DNA of 10,343 nucleotides from JAJDFU01 sp964640855 (GTDB taxonomy: Bacteria > Bacteroidota > Bacteroidia > Chitinophagales > Saprospiraceae), in the NCBI GenBank assembly GCA_964640855.1, contig CAZXIX010000131.1:1-10343 (forward strand), written 5' to 3'. Below the pieces are notes generated by a model. That model saw nothing but the letters and a program-made list of their open reading frames with translations. It did no database searches and was not told the origin of the DNA. Positions 1 to 6,988 of the stretch are shown here, piece by piece. Both the position numbers and the translations under genes were made by a program. The number at the start of each line of letters is the position of its first letter. Within the stretch, counting starts at the first letter, position 1.

Positions 1-471
1 TTCGCCGCCGCCAACGCCCCCATTGAGTGGGTTGAACGCCAGGCCGGCGTGGCCATGCAGATCGACTTCCGCGATGTGTACGGTTCCGTTTTGATCGACT
101 GGCTGGGCGCCGATCAGGCAGAGATCCAAAGCAGCTTCCAGCACGACTTCACCTACCTGCCGCTCATCAATAATTGCAACGCCGTGGTGAATACCCGGGA
201 GATCCTGAACCCAAGCCTCAAAAGCAAGGCTTTCCCCAACCCCTTCCGCAATTGGACCCAGATCGAGTTCGAACAGGAAAACAGCGGCCGGGCCCGAATT
301 TCCATCCTGGATTCCGTGGGCAAGGAAGTTACCGTTCTTACGGACCAGCGCTTTACAGCGGGTACCCATACGGTCAAATTCGAAGGGCGCAATCTTGCGC
401 CGGGCAACTACTATTACCGCATTCAATTGGAGAACGGAGGGCAAAAAACCTTCCACATCGTCAAACAATAA
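1..471 (+). CDS. C-terminal part of a DUF1501-like secreted protein with T9SS type A sorting domain
   Basis: The reading frame is open from the first base, so this is the 3' end (156 residues seen) of a longer gene. The first 60 or so residues include GVAMQIDFRDVYGSVLIDWL, which resembles the C-terminal end of DUF1501 proteins; that match is from memory and moderate. Residues from about 70 to the end form a Bacteroidota type IX secretion sorting domain: a PNPF entry motif, an IEFE strand, the segment ISILDSVGKEV, then LAPGNYYYRIQLENG and a closing strand ending in HIVKQ. Family knowledge says such domains direct proteins through the outer membrane by T9SS, after which the domain is usually cleaved or the protein is anchored. 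The signal peptide and N-terminal body lie outside the window. The sorting domain is nearly certain; the DUF1501 assignment less so. A terminator follows about 135 bases downstream. Confidence 0.88.
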   Translation, partial: FAAANAPIEWVERQAGVAMQIDFRDVYGSVLIDWLGADQAEIQSSFQHDFTYLPLINNCNAVVNTREILNPSLKSKAFPNPFRNWTQIEFEQENSGRARISILDSVGKEVTVLTDQRFTAGTHTVKFEGRNLAPGNYYYRIQLENGGQKTFHIVKQ

Positions 472-606
472 GAAGCAAACCTTCTTCAGGAAAAAGGATT
501 CCGACGCCTTGAAAACAGGTCGAAAAGCGACATTCGGAATCGGTATTCTTTGAGAAGGTAAACTTGGTGAGATCCATACATTAACCTGGTTATCAGGGCA
601 TTTAGA

Positions 607-633
607 AGGGCCGGCAATGCCGGCTCTTTTTTT
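607..633 (+). terminator. Rho-independent terminator after the T9SS-domain gene
   Basis: A nine-pair stem (607-615 with 619-627, one G-U pair) closes a three-base AAT loop, and a run of seven T (627-633) follows on the + strand. It sits between two convergent genes. The T run is only on the + side, so it mainly serves the upstream + gene rather than the - strand flavoprotein gene that ends at 650. Confidence 0.85.
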
Positions 634-649
634 GGCCCCTAATATCCCT

Positions 650-1885
650 TCATTCCTCCATCTTCTGCGCCATATCCGTAGCGGCGATCCACCCGCCCGT
701 CCAGGCAGCCTGAAAATTGAAACCCCCGGTCAAGGCATCGATATTCAGCACTTCCCCCGCGAAATAGAGTTGGGGAAACAACTTGCTTTCGAAACGACGG
801 AGGTCTACCTCCGGAAGATCCACCCCGCCGGCCGTCACAAACTCCTCCTTGAAGGTGCTTTTGCCCGACACCCGGTAAGGGCAGGCCGCCAGCATTTGAG
901 CCAATTTTTCTACTTGCATTTTCTTCAGGTCGGCCCAATTTTGGTCGGGTTTTATCCCGGCCCGATCGACCAGGTACTTCCACAGGCGCTGGCTCAGGCC
1001 CCAATGGGAGCGGCTAAACACCCGTTTCCCTCCGAAAGATTTTTTCAGCTGAAGGATGCTTTCCTCCATTAGGGCGGGTTCCTCCCCTACCCAGTTGACG
1101 AGAATATCAAATCGGTAATCCAACCCGTGCAATTCGCGAGCGCCAATCGACGACAGCTTCAAAACCGCCGGACCGCTCAAACCCCAATGCGTGATCAGAA
1201 TGGGTCCCTCCTCAGCCCGTTCGGCATCGGGAATCTCGACCCGGGCGGCCGGCATGGATGTCCCGGCTAATGCGTGCAATTTCTTATCGGGAATGTTGAA
1301 CGTGAATAAGCTCGGCACCGGATCCACGATCTTGTGCCCCAGGGCCTCCAGGTGACTCCAGAACTGCTTACTGCTTCCCGGGGCGACCATCAAAAAGCGG
1401 GTGAGCAACGAAGCTCCATCGATATCGACTTGCCAGGAAGAAGACTTTTCCAAAAACCAGATCGACCGGGCCCGACAGCGCGTCCGGATCTCGATCCCGA
1501 GCCTGCCGCATTGGTTCAGAAAACAATCGATGATGGTCTGGGAAGAATCGGTAACCGGGAACATCCGGCCATCTTCCTCTGTTTTCAGGCTCACTTGGCG
1601 CTCAGCAAACCAGGCGATGATGTCGCCCGGAGCAAAATGATGAAAAGGACCGACCAATTCCTTACTTCCTCTGGGATAAAAGTGGCAAAGTTCCCCTGGA
1701 TCGTAGCAGGCATGGGTAACGTTGCAGCGGCCGCCCCCGGATACCTTTACCTTGCCCAGGACCTGCTTTCCTTGCTCCAGAATAAGGATGCGGGCCTGCG
1801 GACACAGTTCCCCCAGGCGCAAAGCAGTAAAAAAGCCGGCGGCTCCTCCACCAATGACGATGAGATCAAAATCCGGTCGGGCCAT
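650..1885 (-). CDS. BaiN/HI0933-family NAD(P)/FAD-dependent flavoprotein
   Basis: The 411-residue product has the full architecture of the HI0933/BaiN flavoprotein family. An N-terminal Rossmann dinucleotide site GGGAAG (12-17) follows the strand FDLIVIG, with an acidic E37 ending the second strand to bind the FAD ribose. Next comes the family signature SGGGRCNVTH (49-58). Later there is VTAGGV (350-355) and the C-terminal FAD-contact block LYFAGEVLNIDALTGGFNF (from 373). Length is normal for the family. Members are soluble oxidoreductases, mostly of unknown substrate; BaiN of gut clostridia was linked to bile acid reduction, but that role should not be carried over here. The ATG at 1885 puts the Rossmann strand at residue 7, as expected. 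It is transcribed alone, convergent with the T9SS gene and divergent from aspartate kinase. Confidence 0.93.
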   Translation of the reverse strand: MARPDFDLIVIGGGAAGFFTALRLGELCPQARILILEQGKQVLGKVKVSGGGRCNVTHACYDPGELCHFYPRGSKELVGPFHHFAPGDIIAWFAERQVSLKTEEDGRMFPVTDSSQTIIDCFLNQCGRLGIEIRTRCRARSIWFLEKSSSWQVDIDGASLLTRFLMVAPGSSKQFWSHLEALGHKIVDPVPSLFTFNIPDKKLHALAGTSMPAARVEIPDAERAEEGPILITHWGLSGPAVLKLSSIGARELHGLDYRFDILVNWVGEEPALMEESILQLKKSFGGKRVFSRSHWGLSQRLWKYLVDRAGIKPDQNWADLKKMQVEKLAQMLAACPYRVSGKSTFKEEFVTAGGVDLPEVDLRRFESKLFPQLYFAGEVLNIDALTGGFNFQAAWTGGWIAATDMAQKMEE

Positions 1886-1907
1886 GCCATGCGTAATGAT
1901 TCGAAGA

Positions 1908-1937
1908 CAAAAATAAACGGTGTCGGGAAAGCAAAAA
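1908..1937 (-). promoter_or_regulatory. Candidate promoter for the BaiN-family gene
   Basis: On the - strand, TATTTTTG (1908-1915) fits the Bacteroidota -7 consensus TAnnTTTG, and TTTTTG (1932-1937) lies upstream as a possible -33 element. The gap between them is 16 bases, one short of the usual 17-23, so the -33 match is weak. The predicted start would lie close to the ATG, giving a very short leader. Confidence 0.35.
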
Positions 1938-2116
1938 CTTATCAGTCAAATCCTTCCCCAAAAACAGGGCCTCACATCTGAGTGGGCAGCGCTGATGCCC
2001 CGTGGGCTTCAGCTGACATTTAAAAAGGATTAAGAACTTACTGAAGGGAGGATACATGCCGTCCGACAAATCAACACCTTTCCCGGGAAAAGTCCGAAAG
2101 CAGGATACTACCCATA

Positions 2117-2145
2117 TTTGTGGACCAGGGAAACTCCTATTTTTG
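2117..2145 (+). promoter_or_regulatory. Bacteroidota-type promoter for aspartate kinase
   Basis: TTTG at 2117-2120 and TATTTTTG at 2138-2145 are separated by 17 bases, which fits TTG-N(17-23)-TAnnTTTG. Transcription would start around 2150, about 15 bases before the ATG at 2166. This placement argues against any translation start upstream of 2166. Confidence 0.6.
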
Positions 2146-2165
2146 CAGTTTCCAAAAAAGCCGAC

Positions 2166-3497
2166 ATGACGACAGACAGACGAGTATTCAAATTTGGAGG
2201 TGCTTCGCTGAAAAATCCGGAGGCCATCCGGAATGTGGCCCGCATCATCCGGGATCATCAAAGGCCCGGATTGGTGGTGGTCGTATCGGCCATCGGTAAA
2301 ACCACAAACGCACTGGAAAAGGTGGTCCAGGCTCATGCCGATCGCAAGGGGCAAGCCCGGGACCTGCTTCAGAAGGTCAAACAATTTCATTTTCAGTTGC
2401 TTAAAGACCTGATCGCATCGGAATCCGGAGAAGCCTTCGACCAGTTGAATGATATTTTTGTGGAAGCGGACTGGATCCTGGACGAAGATCCCCACCCCAA
2501 CTACGACTACATGTACGATCAGTTGGTCAGTCTGGGCGAACTACTTTCTTCCCGGATCGTAGCTTCTTACCTGGTCCAGCAGGGGATTCCAGTGCAGTGG
2601 CTGGACGCCCGCGACGTGATCCTCACCGATGATATCTATCGGGAAGGGTGGGTCCGTTGGCAAGAAACCCAGGACCGGTTCCGCAAAATCGTCGAGCCCC
2701 GACTGGCTTCCGATCAGGGACTTATCCTGACCCAGGGATTCATAGCCAGCACCCAGGAGAACACCACCACCACCCTCGGGCGGGAGGGCTCCGATTATTC
2801 CGCCGCCATTTTTTCCTTCTGCATGGACGCAGCGGATATGACCATCTGGAAAGACGTTCCCGGCGTGTTAACGGCCGACCCCCGCTTGTTTGACGACGTC
2901 GTCAAACTGGATCGCCTCTCCTATCGGGAAGCCATCGAGATGACCTACTACGGTGCCAAAGTTATCCACCCCAAAACCATCAAGCCGCTCCAGAACAAAA
3001 GCATCCCGCTCTACGTCAAATCCTTCGTGGAACCCTCCGGAAGCGGCACTTTCATATCCGACGAGGTGGATGACAACTACCCACCCATGGTGGCCGTGGA
3101 GCAAGACCAGGCCTTGCTTCAGATCTCCACGCGCGACTTTTCTTTTGTGGCAGAACACCATTTCAGCAAGCTGTTTCAATGGATTGCAGACCTTCGCATG
3201 CAAGTGAATATGATGCAGAATTCGGCCATTTCCTTCAGCGTCTGCGTCAACGATCAGGACGATAAAGTTGAACGGTTCATTGAGAAGATCAAACCAGAGT
3301 TCAAAGTGATGCTCGATCGGGGCCTGGAATTGATAACCGTGCGGCACTACCGGGAAGACGTACTGAACAGCCTGAAACGCGGCAAGTTGATCTTGTCCGA
3401 GGAACGCATCCGAAACACCGTGCAAATGGTAGCTAAAGACCTACCCCTCATGCGCCGTCGTTCCAAGCTGCCGGAAGAAGATCCGGACTTGACCTAA
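2166..3497 (+). CDS. lysC: Aspartate kinase (monofunctional)
   Basis: This enzyme phosphorylates L-aspartate with ATP, the first step toward lysine, threonine, methionine and diaminopimelate. The 443-residue product opens with the nucleotide-binding motif KFGGAS (9-14). TTTTLGREGSDYSAA (around 200-214) is the amino-acid kinase loop; E replaces the G of the E. coli form GRGGSD, a variant I recall as usual in Bacteroidota. KDVPGVLTADPR (229-240) is the ATP-site segment. After about residue 285 come regulatory ACT-type sequences (LLQISTRDFSFVAEHHFSKLF and a second weaker repeat), so feedback inhibition by an end product is likely. Total length matches a stand-alone kinase; no homoserine dehydrogenase is fused. 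A TTG 16 codons upstream keeps the frame open, but it overlaps the promoter and the motif spacing favours the ATG at 2166. The gene stands alone, with no other lysine or threonine genes nearby. Confidence 0.93.
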   Translation: MTTDRRVFKFGGASLKNPEAIRNVARIIRDHQRPGLVVVVSAIGKTTNALEKVVQAHADRKGQARDLLQKVKQFHFQLLKDLIASESGEAFDQLNDIFVEADWILDEDPHPNYDYMYDQLVSLGELLSSRIVASYLVQQGIPVQWLDARDVILTDDIYREGWVRWQETQDRFRKIVEPRLASDQGLILTQGFIASTQENTTTTLGREGSDYSAAIFSFCMDAADMTIWKDVPGVLTADPRLFDDVVKLDRLSYREAIEMTYYGAKVIHPKTIKPLQNKSIPLYVKSFVEPSGSGTFISDEVDDNYPPMVAVEQDQALLQISTRDFSFVAEHHFSKLFQWIADLRMQVNMMQNSAISFSVCVNDQDDKVERFIEKIKPEFKVMLDRGLELITVRHYREDVLNSLKRGKLILSEERIRNTVQMVAKDLPLMRRRSKLPEEDPDLT

Positions 3498-4116
3498 GTG
3501 CAAACCCCTGATTCTTGAAGGATTATTAGAATGTAGGGCTTCCCTGGATGGTTAGGGAGTGGTGAAGTGGTTAAGTAATTGAGGGGTTGAGTGGGTAATG
3601 GATATCAGGTATCAGTTCGGAGCGCAGCGGAGATCCTGACAAGCGGGGGGATAATGTTGTAATGTTTTAATGCTTGCGGGCAGGCCTTCCCTTCAGGGAA
3701 TCAAAGGGCGCGGGGGGTAATACGGTACCGGTTACCCTTTTGTCCGTGGAGCATATTCATGGTTTTTATTGGCCTGAGCCTGCAGGAATATTAGGTCTGT
3801 ACTTAGATATGTCTTCGAGGAAGACTTTGCACATTCCCGAACGGATTTCGCTACCCAACCCCCTTGGGAAGAGAGGAAATAGCTGTCCGAAAAAGGGAAA
3901 CAAGCTCAGGATGAGATGGTATTTGCAAAAATTCGGGAATACATTACCAAACAGGCAGCCCAAAAGATTCCCTTTCGATGAAAAAGAAATTTCCCTTGCC
4001 GGCTGGAGCGGGTGATTCGGGATGGGTTGTCGAGACTCTGTATATTTAATCCCTGCGAATCAGCTTTCCAACCCATTAAGCGATCGCTGATTACATGGGG
4101 TATCAATTTTGAGCCT
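3498..4116. other. Gene-poor region of about 620 bases
   Basis: No convincing intact gene is present. From about 3540 to 3600 the + strand is G/T-rich with short imperfect repeats built from units such as GTGGTTAAG and GGGTTGAGTGGG. One copy of the interspersed repeat follows (3608-3645), then AT-rich triplicated TAATGTT-like units (about 3651-3671). From about 3720 to 4015 some frames look faintly protein-like but are broken by stops. A 113-codon open frame at 3674-4015 has no recognisable motif and was not called. The final 100 bases precede tilS; I saw no good promoter match, only TATATTTA at 4041-4048. Confidence 0.6.
3608..3645 (+). repeat. Interspersed repeat, copy 1
   Basis: Thirty-eight bases that match 8213-8250 with two mismatches (positions 3614 and 3616); the last 29 bases (3617-3645) are identical. 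The core contains CGGAGCGCAGCGGAG, itself a near-triplication of a five-base unit, followed by ATCCTGACAAGCG. Downstream, GCTTG (3672-3676) and CAGG (3681-3684) can pair with CAAGC (3640-3644) and CCTG (3635-3638), so this copy can also form a stem. Both copies are intergenic, which fits a dispersed repeat family. Confidence 0.85.
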
Positions 4117-5457
4117 ATGCTGGGTCAGTTAAAATCTTTTATTGAACGGGAAGACCTGTTTACTTCATCAGACCGGATCCTTCTGGCTTGCAGCGGCGGC
4201 ATTGACTCTATGGTGCTGGCCCATCTTTTGAAGAAAGGCAATTTTTCCTTCGCCCTGGCTCATGTCAACTATAAACTCCGAGCTAAGGAATCGGACGAAG
4301 ATGCCCGTTTTGTGAAAGGAGAAGCTGAACGACTCGCCGTTCCCTTTTTCCAGCTGACGGTAGACACCCCAAGCGATATGCAGCCGGGCGAATCCGTCCA
4401 GATGGCGGCCCGCCGAATCCGCTATCCCTGGCTGGAAGAGATTCGTTCCCGGCACGGTTTCGACCGGGTGGCAACCGCCCATCAGGCAGACGATGCGATC
4501 GAGACCTTTTTCCTCAATTTCATTCGGGGCAGCGGGCTCTCCGGCCTGGCCGGCATTCCCGTTAAAAGAGGCGCAATCGTACGGCCGCTTCTGTTTGCCA
4601 CACGATCTGAGATCGAGGCCTACGCCCGTAAAGAAGGGATCGACTGGAGAGAGGATCGATCCAATGCGGAGGACCAATATGACCGAAACAAGATCCGCCA
4701 CCATCTCATACCCTTATGGGTTTCCTGGAATCCCAATTTCTATGAGCGGGCCCAATCCAATCTTCGCATGCTCCGGGAAATGGATTGCCTGGCCTCCGAA
4801 GCCCTGGCCTCCTGGAAAGCCCAATGTTGGAAAGAAACCGATGCGGGTTGTACGCTGGACCTGAATCCCATCCGGGATCATCCCGCCCGGCAGTCCATAC
4901 TTTTTCACTGGCTCAAACCCTTCGGCTTTCGTCCCAACCAGATCGAACAGGCTCTGCACCAAACCCGCCATGCGGGAGCGCTTTTCTCATCTCCCGGCTT
5001 CGAACTGCTGATAGACCGTGATTCCTGGCACATTCGGAGCCGGCAAACGGAACTGGAGTTGCTGCATTCCTGGCCCGCTTTGGAAAACGAGCTCCGGGTC
5101 GAAGATGGGGTCTTTCTAAAAGAGCGGGTCGAAGTCCCGGATACCCTGTTTCAGCCGGATGAACGCACCATTCTACTGGATGCCGAAAAATTAACCTTCC
5201 CCCTCACCCTGCGGCACTGGTGGCAGGGAGACTGGTTTCAACCCCTGGGCATGGAGGGCAAAAGCCAAAAGCTCCAGGATTTTTTCACCCATCAAAAACT
5301 GGACCGCTGGGAAAAAGAACGGGTCTGGCTGATGGAGACGGCCCGCGGCGAGATCTGCTGGGTAGTGGGCTACCGGCTGGATCACCGATTCCGCATAAGC
5401 CCGCAAACCCGCTCCTGCCTGAAATTTTCCTTTCACAGGGAGGCCGATACGGAATGA
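4117..5457 (+). CDS. tilS: tRNA(Ile)-lysidine synthetase TilS
   Basis: TilS attaches lysine to C34 of the CAU anticodon of a minor isoleucine tRNA, using ATP, so that the tRNA reads AUA as isoleucine. The 446-residue product has the PP-loop SGGIDS (26-31) in LLACSGGIDSMVLAHLL, then HVNYKLR (49-55), TAHQADDAIET (120-130) with the strongly conserved H-x-x-D-D, GSGLSGLAGIP, and DRNKIRHHLIP (189-199). The last 80 or so residues carry the TilS C-terminal domain: PLGMEGKSQKLQDFF and ICWVVGYRLDHRF. Length is close to the E. coli protein. The frame is open back to a GTG at 4012, which would add 35 residues with no family resemblance; the ATG at 4117 places the PP-loop at the expected distance. The next gene starts one base after the stop, so the two are probably co-transcribed. 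Confidence 0.95.
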   Translation: MLGQLKSFIEREDLFTSSDRILLACSGGIDSMVLAHLLKKGNFSFALAHVNYKLRAKESDEDARFVKGEAERLAVPFFQLTVDTPSDMQPGESVQMAARRIRYPWLEEIRSRHGFDRVATAHQADDAIETFFLNFIRGSGLSGLAGIPVKRGAIVRPLLFATRSEIEAYARKEGIDWREDRSNAEDQYDRNKIRHHLIPLWVSWNPNFYERAQSNLRMLREMDCLASEALASWKAQCWKETDAGCTLDLNPIRDHPARQSILFHWLKPFGFRPNQIEQALHQTRHAGALFSSPGFELLIDRDSWHIRSRQTELELLHSWPALENELRVEDGVFLKERVEVPDTLFQPDERTILLDAEKLTFPLTLRHWWQGDWFQPLGMEGKSQKLQDFFTHQKLDRWEKERVWLMETARGEICWVVGYRLDHRFRISPQTRSCLKFSFHREADTE

Positions 5458-5458
5458 T

Positions 5459-5941
5459 ATGGTGACCATCGACCTGTTAAGCCTGCAGCCTCAACTCAGC
5501 CTTCGTTCCGAAGCCGGAAAGAAACAGATCTGGGATTCCATCCGGAAGATGTGGCTGGTGGCCACGCCGGAGGAGTTGGTGCGGCAATTGCTGATCCGGT
5601 ATTTGATCCGGGAGCGAAACTATCCGGCCAACCTGATCCAACAGGAGCGGAAACTGATGGTGAACAAAAACGTACGCCGCTTCGATCTGCTGGCTGCCAA
5701 CAGCTTGGGAGAGCCCATGTTACTGGCAGAGTGCAAAAGCCCGGAAATCAAATTGAGCCCTGCCACTGTTCGGCAGATCTCGGCCTACAATTGGGCGCTG
5801 GACGTTCCTTTCCTGCTTATCACCAATGGCAAAACAACCTATTGTCTGCGCCTGAAGGAAGAAGGCCGGGAATGGATATCCCTGGCCCGGATCCCGGACT
5901 TCGAGGAGGCAGATCGGCTTTCCCGGCAAAGGTTGAAATAG
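5459..5941 (+). CDS. HsdR N-terminal-domain protein (PD-(D/E)xK nuclease-like fold)
   Basis: This 160-residue protein resembles the stand-alone 'type I restriction enzyme R protein N-terminal domain' proteins (HSDR_N_2) common in Bacteroidota. The PD-(D/E)xK core is visible: an N-terminal helix with ATPEELVRQ (E38/E39), RRFDLLA with D76, LLAECKSPE giving E91-x-K93, and a later helix with Q106 (TVRQISAYNWAL). A final strand LLITNGKTTYCLRL (119-132) is typical of this fold. All candidate catalytic residues are present, so nuclease activity is possible but unproven. No helicase, HsdM or HsdS gene is nearby, so this is not a restriction system. Its ATG follows the tilS stop by one base (ATGATATG), which suggests translational coupling. 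I do not know a demonstrated role for this subfamily. Confidence 0.88.
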   Translation: MVTIDLLSLQPQLSLRSEAGKKQIWDSIRKMWLVATPEELVRQLLIRYLIRERNYPANLIQQERKLMVNKNVRRFDLLAANSLGEPMLLAECKSPEIKLSPATVRQISAYNWALDVPFLLITNGKTTYCLRLKEEGREWISLARIPDFEEADRLSRQRLK

Positions 5942-5960
5942 CATATTTTCCGTAGTTTTA
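5933..5960 (+). promoter_or_regulatory. Weak candidate promoter before tdh
   Basis: TTG at 5933-5935 and TAGTTTTA at 5953-5960 are 17 bases apart; the second element differs from TAnnTTTG only in its last base. If used, it would give tdh-kbl its own transcript, separate from tilS, starting roughly 18 bases before the tdh ATG. Read-through from upstream is equally possible, since the gap is only 43 bases. Confidence 0.3.
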
Positions 5961-5984
5961 CAGCGCTGTTCCTAACCAGATTCT

Positions 5985-6932
5985 ATGCGGAAAGAAACCG
6001 TTCTGATCACCGGAGCCGGTGGGCAAATCGGTACGGCGCTTCGAAAAGCGCTGGCCGAAAAGTGGGGCCGGAAAAATGTGATCGCCACCGACATCCGGGA
6101 GATCCCCGATGCGATGGTTCTCACCGAAAAGCTGGATGTGCTGGATCAGGAAAACCTGAACCGGATTTGCCGCGAAAACGGCGTCACCCAGATCTATCAT
6201 CTGGCGGCGGTTCTTTCCGCCCGTGCTGAAAAAGATCCCCGAAAATCCTGGGAGATAAATATGGCCGGCTGGTTCAACATGCTGGATATCGGCCGCGAGC
6301 TGGATGCCAGAGTGTTCTTTCCGAGTTCCATTGCCGTTTTCGGGCACCACAGCCCCTCCGACCACACACCCCAATACGCCGTCCAGCAGCCCGAGACCGT
6401 TTATGGGATTTCCAAGGTAGCCGGAGAAAGCTGGGCACAGTATTACCACACCCACTACGGCTTGGATGTGCGCTCTTTGCGCTTTCCGGGGCTGATCAGC
6501 TATGATGCCCTCCCGGGGGGAGGAACTACCGATTATGCGGTCGAAATTTTTCACAAGGCGATACAAGGCTCGCCCTTCACCTGCTTCTTGCGCCCCGACA
6601 CCCGCCTGCCCATGTTATATATGCCGGATGCCATCCGGGCGGTAATCGAACTGATGGACGCCCCGCAAGACGCCATTTCCGTGCGGACCGGCTACAATCT
6701 CGGGGGCATGAGTTTTACGCCGGAGGAAATTGCAGGCGTCATTCAAAAACATATTCCCGATCTAAAGATTGAATATAAACCCGACTACCGGCAACGTATT
6801 GCCGATTCCTGGTCGCACAGCATCGACGACAGTATGGCTCGGGAAGACTGGGGCTGGAGCCCTGAGTTTGACCTGGAAAGCATGACGGAAGATATGCTGA
6901 AGAACCTGAGCCAGATCCCGGAAACGGCTTAA
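5985..6932 (+). CDS. tdh: L-threonine 3-dehydrogenase, short-chain (SDR/epimerase-like) type
   Basis: The enzyme oxidises L-threonine to 2-amino-3-ketobutyrate with NAD+. The 315-residue product is an extended SDR: Rossmann motif TGAGGQIG (9-16), acidic D36 after the second strand for NAD+ ribose, YHLAA and the region FFPSSIAVFG with S114/S115, and the catalytic YGISK pair Y140 and K144. The segment RFPGLISYDALPGGGTTDYAVEIF (approximately 167-190) is the feature that separates this threonine dehydrogenase group from sugar epimerases. There is no zinc-type medium-chain dehydrogenase signature, so it is unrelated in sequence to E. coli Tdh. The following gene is kbl, which uses its unstable product; this context strongly supports the call. 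The start at 5985 puts the Rossmann strand at residue 5. Confidence 0.93.
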   Translation: MRKETVLITGAGGQIGTALRKALAEKWGRKNVIATDIREIPDAMVLTEKLDVLDQENLNRICRENGVTQIYHLAAVLSARAEKDPRKSWEINMAGWFNMLDIGRELDARVFFPSSIAVFGHHSPSDHTPQYAVQQPETVYGISKVAGESWAQYYHTHYGLDVRSLRFPGLISYDALPGGGTTDYAVEIFHKAIQGSPFTCFLRPDTRLPMLYMPDAIRAVIELMDAPQDAISVRTGYNLGGMSFTPEEIAGVIQKHIPDLKIEYKPDYRQRIADSWSHSIDDSMAREDWGWSPEFDLESMTEDMLKNLSQIPETA

Positions 6933-6988
6933 AACAGCCTTCCCCCGGGAAGGTGTAGTCGCTTAAATCAAAAAACTCGAATCGACCC

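Noticed and set aside
1334..1981. 215-codon open frame on + opposite the BaiN-family gene
   Set aside because: It is antisense to a well-supported flavoprotein gene and shows no family motif; a shadow of GC-rich coding DNA.
2118..2165. Upstream TTG start adding 16 residues to aspartate kinase
   Set aside because: The segment contains the promoter elements, and the family begins near the KFGGAS motif, so the ATG at 2166 is preferred.
3674..4015. 113-codon open frame on + between aspartate kinase and tilS
   Set aside because: No recognisable motif, low-complexity surroundings, overlap with the tilS upstream frame, and composition unlike a protein; treated as intergenic, with possible decay noted separately.
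4012..4116. Upstream GTG start adding 35 residues to TilS
   Set aside because: The extra residues resemble nothing in TilS proteins; the ATG at 4117 gives the normal distance to the PP-loop.
5459..5941. Reading the HsdR-N protein as part of a type I restriction-modification system
   Set aside because: Only the small N-terminal-type domain is present, with no helicase motor, methylase or specificity gene in the window.
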